Of a stretch of 64,000 bases of DNA, positions 40,801 through 52,024 are shown one piece after another (within the stretch, counting starts at the first letter, position 1; each line of letters begins with the position of its first letter). Source of the stretch: Stomorhina lunata (taxonomy: Eukaryota > Arthropoda > Insecta > Diptera > Rhiniidae). A program made the translations under genes and the position numbers. Location of the stretch: positions 11,033,486-11,097,485 of the forward strand of contig OW121743.1 in the NCBI GenBank assembly GCA_933228675.1. Direction: 5' to 3'. The notes below the pieces were generated by a model. The model ran no database searches. It worked only from the letters and a program-made list of their open reading frames with translations, and was not told where the DNA came from.

Positions 40801-40945
40801 TAGAACTGAACTAGAACTGAACCTAGAACTGTACTAGATTTGTAATAGAACTAAACTAGAAATGTAATAGAACTGTAGAACTTTACTAATGAACCTAGAA
40901 CTGTTTTAAATCTGAACCAAACTAAACTAGAGATGAATTAGATTT
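34886..40945 (-). repeat. 11 bp satellite array (CTGAACTAGAA)n, right arm in inverted orientation
   Basis: This is the reverse complement of the left-arm unit, about 540 copies, with diverged edges at 34886-34990 and 40780-40945. It carries the same variant block as the left arm in inverted form at about 38903-38950 (TTTATAATAGAACTAAACGG, then GTAGTAG), with a CTAAAACTG variant at about 38832, AAACAAGAACTG at 38765 and GAACCAGAACTG at 38723. These spacings match the left-arm block at 30635-30860. So this arm came from the left arm (or the reverse) by inverted duplication and was later reshuffled. Confidence 0.98.
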
Positions 40946-41965
40946 TAACCTGGTCTTTTTTGGAATTACTTCTAACTAATCAAATTTTTGTTTGTTTGCC
41001 TAATATATTTATATTTGACATTTCTAGGTTCTTGTTAAAAATTCTTACTTTTTATACTTTTTAATTTCTTTGCTGTCACATGTTAAAATTCTCTGTTTTT
41101 TTTTTGGTTCATTTGTGACAAAAAGGGGAAATTTAAATTATTTTTCTTTCAACATAAAATATTCATTTTATAAATCTTTCTTTTTACCTAAACAGACAGC
41201 ATCCTTCCCTTCACTTCCTTCCCACTAACAAAAAAAGTACCCAGGTGGTGGTAGATTCTTTTTTCTATTTGTAAAACCAGGACTTTGTTGTTATTTTTTG
41301 TTTGTGTATGCCGTATCCTGCAGAGAGGGATTTCAAAGAAAGTTTTATTTAAAATGAAATTAAATATTTCTTTGTTTTTTTTTTAGACAAATTTTAAAAA
41401 TATTTCTATATATAAAAATGTTACAAAAATAAGAACTTCAAACAAATATTTTAATAAACATGTCATTGAAGCAGACAAAAGTAGGAAAAAAACCATTTGA
41501 ATTCCAGAAGTTGCATACCAGCAGTTAGTAACAGCAAGAGTGATAGAAAAAACATACGAGGTGAAAGTTTTTGCAGCATGTTGCAAGAACAGCTCTCAAA
41601 TTCCATTTGCTGACATTTGTTATGTTGGCCCAAACTCGACGATGACAGCAGCAGCAGCAAGTGACAGCTTTTGGCCTGTTTATTTCATTCGGTTTTCTAG
41701 AGTTTTTGTTTGAAATTTGTAGGAATAGAAAATAGAAAAGAAATAATAAACAAAATTACACTAGTGCCGCATGTTGGACCAATTGACACTTTTGTGTGGC
41801 GCAAACATGAAAATGGAGAATATTTTAAATATTTTTTTCTTTTAATCTGGATGTGAAATAAATCGAATTGAACTTTTTGGTTACTGAAATCTATAACTAC
41901 AAAGCTTTTTTGGGTGGATGAAACATTCTAGTTCTAAACCCTTAACTTTTTACTTTGTGGTTTCA
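40946..41965. other. Unique sequence, no supported gene
   Basis: AT-rich DNA with a CAG-rich patch at 41645-41665. Two overlapping minus-strand frames of ~65 codons at 41383-41660 are leucine and serine rich because of that triplet run. I see no gene. Confidence 0.55.
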
Positions 41966-43115
41966 TTCTGCATTAAAATTTTTCTATAAAAAAATTTTTT
42001 AACAAAAATTTTTCTATAGAAAAAATTTTTTAACAAAAATTTTTCTATAGAAAAAATTTTTTAACGAAAATTTTTCTATATTTTTTAACAAAAATTTTTC
42101 TATAGAAAAAATTTTTTAACGAAAATTTTTCTATAGAAAAAATTTTTTAACGAAAATTTTTCTATAGAAAAAATTTTTTAACGAAAATTTTTCTACAGAA
42201 AAATTTTTTTAACGAAAATTTTTCTATAGAAAAAATTTTTTAACGAAAATTTTTCTATAGAAAAAATTTTTTAACGAAAATTTTTCTATAGAAAAAATTT
42301 TTTAACAAAATTTTTCTATAGAAAAACATTTTTAACGAAAATTTTTCTATAGAAAAATATTTTTAACGAAATTTTTTTTATAGAAAAAATTTTTTAACGA
42401 ACATTTTTCTATAGAAAAATTTTTTTAACAAAAATTTTTCTATAGAAAAAATTTTTAACGAAAATTTTTCTATAGTAAAAATTTTTTAACGAAAATTTTT
42501 CTATAGAAAAAATTTTTTAACGAAAATTTTTCTATAGAAAAAATTTCTTAACGAATATTTTTAATGAAAATTTTTCTATAGAAAAACATTTTTAACAAAA
42601 ATTTTTCTATAGAAAAAATTTTTTAACGAAATTTTTTCTATATAAAAAATTTTTTAACGAAATTTTTTCTATAGAAAAAATTTTTTAACGAAATTTTTTC
42701 TATAGAAAAAATTTTTTAACGAAATTTTTTCTATAGAAAAAATTTTTTAACGAAATTTTTTCTATAGAAAAAATTTTTTAACGAAATTTTTTCTATAGAA
42801 AAAATTTTTTAACGAAATTTTTTCTATAGGAAAAATTTTTTAACGAAATTTTTTCTATAGAAAAAATTTTTTAACGAAATTTTTTCTATAGAAAAAATTT
42901 TTTAACGAAATTTTTTCTATAGAAAAAATTTTTTAACGAAATTTTTTCTATAGAAAAAATTTTTTAACGAAATTTTTTCTATAGAAAAAATTTTTTAACG
43001 AAATTTTTTCTATAGAAAAATTTTTTTAACGAAATTTTTTCTATAGAAAAAACTTTTAATGAAATTTTTTCTATAGAAAAAATTTTTTAACGAAATTTTT
43101 TCTATAGAAAAAAAA
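41966..43115. repeat. 31 bp tandem array, AATTTTTTAACGAAATTTTT type
   Basis: About 36 monomers of 31 bp: CTATAGAAAAAATTTTTTAA followed by CGAAATTTTTT. The left third is variable and 42600-43090 is nearly uniform. The array ends in a poly-A just before the palindrome at 43123, and the same monomer fills the centre of that palindrome (about 44960-46060). Confidence 0.95.
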
Positions 43116-43239
43116 AAAATTTTGGAAGGTACCCTAAATAGTAATCCGAGTTTGCCCAAAAAGTATAGGAACCATCCTTGGACCGGCCAGCCGGACAGAC
43201 GGACAGCGTCAAAACCAGGGACCGTAACTGTTATAACTT

Positions 43240-43460
43240 TTATCGTAAAAGTCAGAAAATAGAAGTTATTTTTTGACTTTTATTATTTCGAGCAAAAATA
43301 AAAGTTATTTTTTGACTTTTATTTTTTCGATAAAAAATAACAGTTATTTTTTACTTTTATTTTTCAAGCAAAAATAAAAGTTATTTTTTAACTTTTATTT
43401 TTTCGAGCATAAATAAAAGTTATTTTTTGACTTTTATTTTTTCGAGCAGAAATAAAAGTT
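43240..43460. repeat. ~38 bp palindromic subrepeats in the left palindrome arm
   Basis: Four to five units built on AAAATAAAAGTTATTTTTTG followed by ACTTTTATTTTTTCGAGC, each able to fold on itself. The mirror block is at about 47575-47815 and has about one extra unit, which accounts for most of the length difference between the outer arms. Confidence 0.8.
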
Positions 43461-44532
43461 ATTTTTGTTCAAATTCATGATAAGTTCATTGAAAATTTTT
43501 GTCAAACAAAGATAATTTTTTAGTGCAAATAATTTGTATATGCTCAAAAGATAATGCAGTTGAGTTTGGCAATCATAATTGGTTTTGAAAACTCAAAAAT
43601 AACTTTTGTTTTTGCTCGAAAAAATAAAAGTTAAAAATAAAAAAATAACTGTTATTTTTTTTCTAAAAAATAAAAATCAGATTTTAAAAAATCATCGCAT
43701 TTTATGAAAATTTGGTCCAAGACTAACAAAATGGTATACTTGGTTTTATTCTCCGACATTTCCTTGTGGTTGCTTTTTTAATCAAAACTTTAAAAATAAC
43801 AGTTATTTTCGGTCCCTGGTTGAAACAAATCAAGGAGTGGATTAGAGTCAATCGGTATACTAAAAGGATGGAAATATTTGTTTTAGACCCACCTTTTAGT
43901 ATACCAATAGACTTAAAATCACTTTCTGAGTCGATTTAGAGATGTCAGTCTGCCCGTCCGTCCGTCCGTCTGGCTTCCTGGACCCCAATGTAAAACATGT
44001 AATCAAAGTACAGGAAGCAATTCTCAAGATAATTTGCTTAAATTTGGCAAAGGTAGTTTTTTTTTTTTTTTTGAAAGTGGAATTATGTCAATAGCAATTT
44101 GTCAAAATCGGTCTATTATTGATGGTACCTTCCATAGATTCCACTTCCCGGAATTGATATTTTGACCACAAATATCAATATTTTTTATGAAATTTAAAAC
44201 AAATAGTGCTTGTGTAAACCTTAATCACTGTACCAAATTTCGTTGAAATCGGTCCACATTTGACCATAGCTCCCATACAAACTCTTTTCTCAAAATGCAC
44301 TAAATGGGACAAAAATCACTAAAACGCTCGAACGCCGAAGATTATAAGAATTTTGAGTTTATTTTTTACATACATCGATACCGTCATTGCCGAAAGTGCA
44401 CGAACGATGAAGGTTACGCGGTCACCCCTATATCTTATTATTTACTTTTCTGGGTACTATAATTTATAATTTTGTCCCAGTCCCTAAAAACGTCTGTCTT
44501 GCCTTAATCAAAAATATTTAAGTTTTACTTTA

Positions 44533-44791
44533 GTGTATTGCACTAAGATCCCAATTTATTACAATTATTTATTATTGTAATAAATAGTTTTTTGATGAAA
44601 CCAAAAAAATGTTGGTGGGGAAAACTTTCCTCGACGCATTTTGATGTTTGGTTAGAGCATCTCTTCGGGAGGATTATCCCTAATTCTAGATAGAGGAAAG
44701 GTTTCCTCACCAACATTTTTAGGTTTTATCATAAAACTATTTATTACAATAAAAAATAATTGCAATAAATTGGGATCTTAGTGCAATACAC
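44533..44791. mobile_element. 259 bp foldback MITE, TA target duplication (left arm)
   Basis: Inverted termini of about 100 bp start GTGTATTGCACTAAGATCCC and are flanked on both sides by TA (44531-44532 and 44792-44793). That is the signature of a Tc1/mariner-type MITE. The centre (about 44635-44690) is unique. It has no coding capacity. Because an inverted copy sits at the mirror position in the other arm, the insertion predates the palindrome. Confidence 0.8.
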
Positions 44792-44959
44792 TACAGTATA
44801 ATTTTTTAATAAAATGTTTTATGTTCCAAAGTTTTTAAAATATGTTTAACTTTGATTCTAGATGTGTCAAAATTTTCCCGATCATTCGTGAAAACGATTA
44901 AGGCTTATTTTGAGAGTGAGGATTCAACAATTATTAACAATTTGAAAACTATGGATTTT

Positions 44960-46060
44960 TATGAAATTTTTTCGATAGAAAAAATTTTTTAATTAACTTT
45001 TTTTAATAGAAAAAATTTTTAACGAATTTTTTTCTATAGAAAAATTTTTTTAAATTAAAAAAAATTTTTTCTATTGAAAAAATTTCGTTAAAAAATTTTT
45101 TCTATAGAAAAAATTTCGTTAAAAAATTTTTTCTATAGAAAAAATTTCGTTAAAAAATTTTTTCTAAAGAAAAGATTTCGTTAAAAAATTTTTTCTATAG
45201 AAAAAATTTCGTTAAAAAATTTTTTCTATAGAAAAAATTTCGTTAAAAAATTTTTTCTATAGAAAAAATTTCGTTAAAAATTTTTTTTTTTTAACAAAAT
45301 TTTTTCTATAGAAAAAATTTTTTAACGAAATTTTTTCTATAGAAAAAATTTTTTAACGAAATTTTTTCTATAGAAAAAATTTTTTAACGAAATTTTTTCT
45401 ATAGAAAAAATTTTTAACGAAATCTTTTCTATAGAAAAAAATTTTTAACGAAATTTTTTCTATAGAAAAAATTTTTTAACGAAATTTTTTCTATAGAAAA
45501 AATTTTTTAACGAAATTTTTTCTATAGAAAAATTTTTTAACGAAATCTTTTCTATAGAAAAAATTTTTTAACGAAATTTTTTCTATAGAAAAAATTTTTT
45601 AACGAAAATTTTTCTATAGAAAAACATTTTTAACGAAAATTTTTCTATAGAAAAATATATTTAACGAAATTTTTTCTATAGAAAAAATTTTTAACGAAAT
45701 TTTTTCTATAGAAAAATATTTTTAACGAAAATTTTTCTATAGAAAAAATTTTTTAACGAAACCTTTTCTATAGAAAAAATTTTTTAACGAAATTTTTTCT
45801 ATAGAAAAAATTTTTTAACGAAATTTTTTCTATAGAAAAAATTTTTTAACGAAATTTTTTCTTTAGAAAAAGTTTTTTAACGAAATTTTTTCTATAGAAA
45901 AAATTTTTTAACGAAATTTTTTCTATAGAAAAAATTTTTTAACGAAATTTTTTCAATAGAAAAAATTTTTTTTAATTTAAAAAAATTTTTCTATAGAAAA
46001 AATTTCGTTAAAAATTTTTTCTATTAAAAAAAGTTAATTAAAAAGTTTTTTCTATCGAAA
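44960..46060. repeat. Inner 31 bp array at the palindrome centre, orientation switching
   Basis: Monomers of the AATTTTTTAACGAAATTTTT family. They run in the reverse-complement orientation from about 45080 to 45285, flip at the T-run at 45283-45290 and run in the other orientation to about 45965. The array is longer on the right side of the centre. Confidence 0.85.
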
Positions 46061-46238
46061 AAATTTCATAAAAATCCATAGTTTTCAAATTGTTAATAAT
46101 TGTTGAATCCTCACTCTCAAAATAAGCCTTAATCGTTTTCACGAATGATCGGGAAAATTTTGACACATCTAGAATCAAAGTTAAACATATTTTAAAAACT
46201 TTGGAACATAAAACATTTTATTAAAAAATTATACTGTA

Positions 46239-46497
46239 GTGTATTGCACTAAGATCCCAATTTATTGCAATTATTTTTTATTGTAATAAATAGTTTTATG
46301 ATAAAACCTAAAAATGTTGGTGAGGAAACCTTTCCTCTATCTAGAATTAGGGATAATCCTCCCGAAGAGATGCTCTAACCAAACATCAAAATGCGTCGAG
46401 GAAAGTTTTCCCCACCAACATTTTTTTGGTTTCATCAAAAAACTATTTATTACAATAATAAATAATTGTAATAAATTGGGATCTTAGTGCAATACAC
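46239..46497. mobile_element. 259 bp foldback MITE, mirror copy (right arm)
   Basis: This is the reverse complement of 44533-44791 at the corresponding place of the opposite arm, with the same TA flanks (46237-46238 and 46498-46499) and the same length. By eye the two copies are essentially identical. Confidence 0.8.
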
Positions 46498-47944
46498 TAA
46501 AGTAAAACTTAAATATTTTTGATTAAGGCAAGACAGACGTTTTTAGGGACTGGGACAAAATTATAAATTATAGTACCCAGAAAAGTAAATAATAAGATAT
46601 AGGGGTGACCGCGTAACCTTCATCGTTCGTGCACTTTCGGCAATGACGGTATCGATGTATGTAAAAAATAAACTCAAAATTCTTATAATCTTCGGCGTTC
46701 GAGCGTTTTAGTGATTTTTGTCCCATTTAGTGCATTTTGAGAAAAGAGTTTGTATGGGAGCTATGGTCAAATGTGGACCGATTTCAACGAAATTTGGTAC
46801 AGTGATTAAGGTTTACACAAGCACTATTTGTTTTAAATTTCATAAAAAATATTGATATTTGTGGTCAAAATATCAATTCCGGGAAGTGGAATCTATGGAA
46901 GGTACCATCAATAATAGACCGATTTTGACAAATTGCTATTGACATAATTCCACTTTCAAAAAAAAAAAAAAAACTACCTTTGCCAAATTTAAGCAAATTA
47001 TCTTGAGAATTGCTTCCTGTACTTTGATTACATGTTTTACATTGGGGTCCAGGAAGCCAGACGGACGGACGGACGGGCAGACTGACATCTCTAAATCGAC
47101 TCAGAAAGTGATTTTAAGTCTATTGGTATACTAAAAGGTGGGTCTAAAACAAATATTTCCATCCTTTTAGTATACCGATTGACTCTAATCCACTCCTTGA
47201 TTTGTTTCAACCAGGGACCGAAAATAACTGTTATTTTTAAAGTTTTGATTAAAAAAGCAACCACAAGGAAATGTCGGAGAATAAAACCAAGTATACCATT
47301 TTGTTAGTCTTGGACCAAATTTTCATAAAATGCGATGATTTTTTAAAATCTGATTTTTATTTTTTAGAAAAAAATAACAGTTATTTTTTTATTTTTAACT
47401 TTTATTTTTTCGAGCAAAAACAAAAGTTATTTTTGAGTTTTCAAAACCAATTATGATTGCCAAACTCAACTGCATTATCTTTTGAGCATATACAAATTAT
47501 TTGCACTGAAAAATTATCTTTGTTTGACAAAAATTTTCAATGAACTTATCATGAATTTGAACAAAAATAACTTTTATTTCTGCTCGAAAAAATAAAAGTC
47601 AAAAAATAACTTTTATTTATGCTCGAAATAATAAAAGTCAAAAATAACTGTTAGTTTTGCTCAAAAAAATAAAAGTTAAAAAATAACTTTTATTTTTGCT
47701 TGAAAAATAAAAGTAAAAAATAACTGTTATTTTTTATCGAAAAAATAAAAGTCAAAAAATAACTTTTATTTTTGCTCGAAAAAATAAAAGTCAAAAAATA
47801 ACTTTTATTTTCTGACTTTTACGATAAAAGTTATAACAGTTACGGCCTCTGGTTTTGACGCTGTCCGTCTGTCCGGCTGGCCGGTCCAAGGATGGTTCCT
47901 ATACTTTTTGGGCAAACTCGGATTACTATTTAGGGTACCTTCCA

Positions 47945-48700
47945 TAGGGATGTTACCCCGGAACAGAGTTTTTGGACCTTTACAACCACAAATTTAGTTG
48001 CATTCTTAAAATATTCAACATAAATATTGCTTATGGTAACTTGAATCAGTGTGCCCAATTTTGTAGGAATCGGTCCATATTTGATCATACCTCCCATAGA
48101 AGACACATTTTCAAAACTCGTTTAACATCCATAAAAGCACAAAAAAGCTTATAACTCTAAAGATAAATGCATTTTATTGCTAAAACTTTACACTCATAAA
48201 TGTTTTGTAAATATCAACCAATAGTCGAAATTTGGTAACAATCGATCCACAATTGACCCTAGCTCCCATACCAGGCCCCTTGCCGGAAATAACATAAATC
48301 TAGTTATGTCTCGAAATTGTGAAAAAAATAGTCTCAAAAACTTAAGGAAAACTTGTTAAATTGTTGATCGATATTTGACCTTAGTAGTGAAGGGTATTAT
48401 ATAGTCAATATGATTCGAAATTTGAGACACAAGACAAAGCGCGCATCTAATGACGATAAAACCATAGTATGAGTCCTTCCTACTTCAACCTTCCCCGTTT
48501 AAAATATAGCCGTGTACCCCAAAAAAATGAAATCTCATATATATCAATTTTATTTTTTAAGGCCAATATTAAGGAAATTACAAACGGAATGACAATCTCA
48601 ATATACCCCTCGTTCTTTTTGATGGTCGGTATAAAAAACAGTTTGTGTGCTTTACTGATCGGTTCACTATCACGCGCCTTAACCGTATGAAACCAAATTT
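47945..48700 (+). repeat. Dispersed fly repeat sequence flanking the palindrome
   Basis: The words ATCGGTCCATATTTGATCAT and TAGCTCCCATACCAGG resemble 44245-44290 inside the palindrome (ATCGGTCCACATTTGACCAT, TAGCTCCCATACAAA). The stretch therefore appears to be another, diverged copy of the repeat from which the palindrome was built. It contains GGGTATTATATAGTC at about 48395, and at 48571-48615 the word ATTACAAACGGAATGACAAT followed by ATATACCCC, which resembles the end of mini-me-like dipteran repeats. Confidence 0.55.
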
Positions 48701-50385
48701 ACAGCGTATCTTCGTAAAGGTTTAAAAAAAGTTTGTGTTCAAAAAAAAACTCGATAGATGGCGTCAGTGCAAACATATGATAGCTTAAAATTGCAACATG
48801 TTACACAAAAACAGCTGAGCTGCTAAAAACAGTGTTGCCAAAATTAATTTTTAAATTAAATTCATAAAATTCGCAATTACGTGCAAATTTTGAATGCGTT
48901 AAGTGAAAATACTCATATCTCCAAAGTTTTTATGATTTTAAATACTTTAACTTTTCCCAGAATTATTTAACTTTCCCATTTAAATAGTTAAATTTCTATT
49001 TATTTATTCAGTTTTTTTTCACACTTTTTTATTTGAAATTTAACTAATTAATTCAAACCGCAAAATAACAAACGAAAAAAATGTTCGCACTTTGAAAACT
49101 TGACAATTAAAATTAAATACTTTTTTTGTAAGTTCGTTTTTTTTTTTTTTTTGTTATAAAAGTATAAATATTTTTGCGGCAAACAAAAATATAACGATGA
49201 TAAATGTTTATTTTATTTATTTTTTTTAACAAAATTACTGCAGCTTAAATGAACATTAATAATAGAATTTTTATGAGCATAAATAACAAAAAATCAAAGA
49301 AAAAAAAAAATAATAATAACTAAATCTTTTTATGTTTTTGTTTTTAATAATATTTAGTATTTAAATGCTTTAAGCCGCAAAAGCCACTGCAAATTTTAAG
49401 CTCATTGCTGTAGTCACAAAGTTTAACAGAAGCTCAAATGGTATTAAAAGTCATGTGACCTCTGACCTACAGTTATGTTTATGGTCATATAACGGTTTGT
49501 GTAAGGCCGTATGATGTAAATTTATGGATTTTGAATAATGAAGAGTTACAGAACAGATTTGAGTAATAGTTTTATGCTTTTAGTTGCCTAAAGTGAATAA
49601 AACAAGCCTTAGAAATGAGCATCATAAGTTAGGCTCAATATTTTATATCTTATCAATAATCTTATCAGTTGTACAAACAAAACATGTATGTACTAATACT
49701 AATACTTATACTAATTCGCAAAATGGCTTTTATGGACCATTTGGCATCATTTTTCTAAGCTTATGACTTAAATACTTCATAGTTTTATTACTCTTAATGT
49801 AGGGCATTTTTAATTTAAATATTTTTTTCCCCAATCAAATATTTTGCCAACCATTCTCGTCCTCGACCCAATTGTGTTTTTTTTACATAAATTTAAAATT
49901 CTATTAATACAATATACAAAAATTTATAAAATCTGGGGGAAAAAATTGTTCATTAGAGATTAAATTCTGACTTTTAATGTCAACATTAAATAGAATATTA
50001 AATCTAAACTAATTAACAGTCGCATGAACTTTAATAGACATTACAAAATTCATTAAATATTTTAGAATTATTTAATAACTAAATAGTAAAATCTCAATTT
50101 TAAATGGAATTTTAATAAGGATCAACTTTAATTGGATAGTTGGATATGCTAAAGAAGTTTTTATATTTATTTTTAAAGAGATTTTTAAAAATATTAAAAT
50201 TTTTAATTGATTGATAATTTATGGATTACTTGCATCTTTAATGGTTTATCAAATATCTGAAGCCAAATCGTCGCTTTCGAAATCGATCGTTTTCTAAGAT
50301 ATTTAAGAAACATTTGTGTAGCATACTTTTAGGATAATCTTAATCTTATATTCTTAAACGAGCAATAATTGTATATATATATATA
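48701..50385. other. AT-rich sequence without genes
   Basis: No protein-like frame and many homopolymer runs. A small ACTAATACTAATACTTATAC cluster at about 49690 echoes the hexamer satellite at the left of the window. The dispersed GTGTAGCATAC motif recurs at 50307-50340. Confidence 0.6.
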
Positions 50386-50735
50386 TTAGGGTGACAATGA
50401 AATATATGGGAAAAATTTTTTTCCAGAATTTTAAACAAAAATGTGAAGATTCTTTTGCCACTTGGTCTAAAATATACTTGCTGAAAATTTGAGCCAAATC
50501 GGATAACTCTATCCCGTGCACCTTTGAGGTCAAAGTTCAAATTTTGGGAAATATAGTGTATTCGCCTATATTAGAGCTAAAAAAATAGCTTTTCGATATG
50601 AATTATACCGAAATCCGATGGGATTAATGTGCCACATAGTGTAGAACATGCATGCTGAAAATATTAGCCGAATCGGGTAACTCTATGCCGTGCACCTTTG
50701 AGGTCAAAGTTCAAATTTTGGGAAATTCTGTATAT
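50386..50735 (+). repeat. Tandem duplication, ~174 bp period, TCGG…GTGCACC type
   Basis: GCACCTTTGAGGTCAAAGTT followed by CAAATTTTGGGAAAT occurs twice, about 174 bp apart, each preceded by an AATCGG(A)TAACTCTAT word. The segment starts after TAGGGTGACAATGAAATATA at about 50387. It looks like part of a dispersed repeat and no coding function is seen. Confidence 0.65.
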
Positions 50736-51085
50736 TTAACTATAATTGATTTAAAAATATCGTTTTTTTAAGTATATTCATTTAAATTGTTCAGAAACTG
50801 GATGTTTTAGATATTTCTAAAAGTATTCTGAAATATTATGAGTAAATTTAACCCTTTTTTGCAACGGCTAGTTATTTCTAAAAACGAAAAACTGAAATTT
50901 TAAAACCAATATTTAAAAATATATATTTATGTGAATGTTTTTCGTATAGAAGCAAAAGTAGTATATTTTAATTGGAATAAAAATATGTTTTTAATATAAA
51001 AAGTAAGGCAACTTGAGAGGTCTTTTCCGGTAAGTTTGATTAAATGTAATCATTTCTTAAATTATTTAAATTCGCATGCTTCGTA

Positions 51086-51686
51086 AGTAGTATATATATA
51101 GACGTTCTACAGCAGCACTTTGTATGGAATCGCCGGCTCATGGCGTATAGTATTTGAAAAGGTGTGTAGTATTTGAAAAAAGTCGGTATGTTAAGTTTGT
51201 TGTATTGTATGAGACATTTGTCCGTCCGTGTAAATAAGTGTGGGCGGGGGAACGGGTGGTTGGTCCGCCCGTGTATAAATAAGTATGGCAAGGTGGTTAG
51301 TCCGCCCCCCGTACAAGTAAATAAGTCTGGCAAGGTTGTTGTTTTTGGGAGGGCGGGGTCTGAATGGGGGTGTGGGGGGATGTTATTTTTGGCGGTTGTG
51401 AAAAGTAGCGGGTAGGATGGTGAGAATGAGAAAAGTAGGGTATGTAATGTGTACGATATTTCTGTAATTTTAATTATTGTTTTTTTAGCACTTGCTTCAA
51501 TGGGGAGAGTATTGAAAGATTTAGTTTAAGATAAGCGTATGTGTCCGTCTGTCTGAATGTACTAGGTGAACGTTTCTATATGAAAATAGTTCCATTAATG
51601 AATAAAGAGATAAGAATTTTATATTTATTTTATAATTCATAAAATTGTTTTTATTAATCTATATACATATATTTATATTAAAAGTT
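51086..51686 (+). repeat. Left terminal inverted repeat (601 bp) of the viral-like element
   Basis: Matches the reverse complement of 55580-56180 with no length difference and three substitutions (at about 51284, 51300 and 51419). It contains a GC-rich stretch (about 51220-51380) unlike anything nearby, with three imperfect ~35-40 bp direct repeats, each with a TAAATAAGT word next to a CCGCCC/CCGTCC word. The inner end is AT-rich and carries the likely polyadenylation signals for the leftward genes. Confidence 0.95.
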
Positions 51687-51694
51687 TTAAAATT

Positions 51695-52009
51695 TTATTT
51701 ATTAAAGTGACAATTATTACATTTTGAAAGATTATAGAAATTTATAATTTCTCTAGCGCTGTTTTCTGCTATCCTCTCAGCTAGTTCATAGCTATAACAA
51801 TGACAGGTATCGGGTCCAGTTCTAGTGTTTTCATCAGCCCAAACACAGTCTTCCAAATGTTGACCGTGTTTGGTTTTTATTCTTGGTAGTTGTTTTACAA
51901 ATTCAAGATATTCTAGCTGTGACTGGATTGCTAAAAGTTGTTGTCTATGTTCCTCCGAAACAACACTACAAAATGTTTTTAAAAAGTTAAATATATCCTT
52001 CAACACCAT
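51695..52009 (-). CDS. Unknown 104-residue protein, cysteine-containing
   Basis: This is the last leftward gene of the element. It starts 15 bp after the end of the preceding frame and stops 8 bp before the left TIR. ATG at 52009 has A at -3. I do not recognise the product. The N-terminal half looks helical (VLKDIFNFLKTF, then LLAIQSQLEYLEFVKQL at about residues 25-41), and the C-terminal part has cysteines at 14, 55, 69, 71, 97 and 100 plus histidines at 70 and 102. A small metal-binding site is possible but not shown. AATAAA-like signals on the minus strand at about 51697-51703 and 51650-51655 could end its transcript. Its position within a compact operon-like row supports it being a real gene. 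Confidence 0.55.
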   Translation of the reverse strand: MVLKDIFNFLKTFCSVVSEEHRQQLLAIQSQLEYLEFVKQLPRIKTKHGQHLEDCVWADENTRTGPDTCHCYSYELAERIAENSAREIINFYNLSKCNNCHFNK

Positions 52010-52024
52010 ATTGATTTATGTGTG

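Larger units (their letters stand above)
43123..47944. mobile_element. 4.8 kb near-spacer-free palindrome (foldback-like element)
   Basis: The left end (TGGAAGGTACCCTAAATAGT at 43123) is the reverse complement of the right end at 47944, and the two halves remain complementary inward: the CCGGCCAGCCGGACAGACGG word, a block of ~38 bp palindromic subrepeats, a 259 bp MITE in each arm, and finally a 31 bp satellite array in opposite orientations that meets in a T-run at about 45283-45290. The arms are not identical. They differ by scattered substitutions, by about one extra ~38 bp subrepeat on the right, and by a longer inner array on the right. I see no protein-coding frame. Candidates are a Foldback-type transposon or an inverted duplication of a dispersed repeat. 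No clear target-site duplication is visible. Confidence 0.85.

Noticed and set aside
41383..41660. Short secreted or membrane protein (leucine-rich minus-strand frames)
   Set aside because: Leucine and serine come from a CAG run; two overlapping frames are equally open and there is no context.
51040..51333. 97-codon frame on the other strand of the TIR
   Set aside because: Overlaps the TIR repeats antisense and extends past the element end; no domain.
51173..51415. 80-codon frame in the left TIR with a copy in the right TIR (55851-56093)
   Set aside because: It begins without an ATG, runs through the GC-rich direct repeats and has no domain. It appears twice only because the TIRs are copies. 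I cannot exclude it fully.
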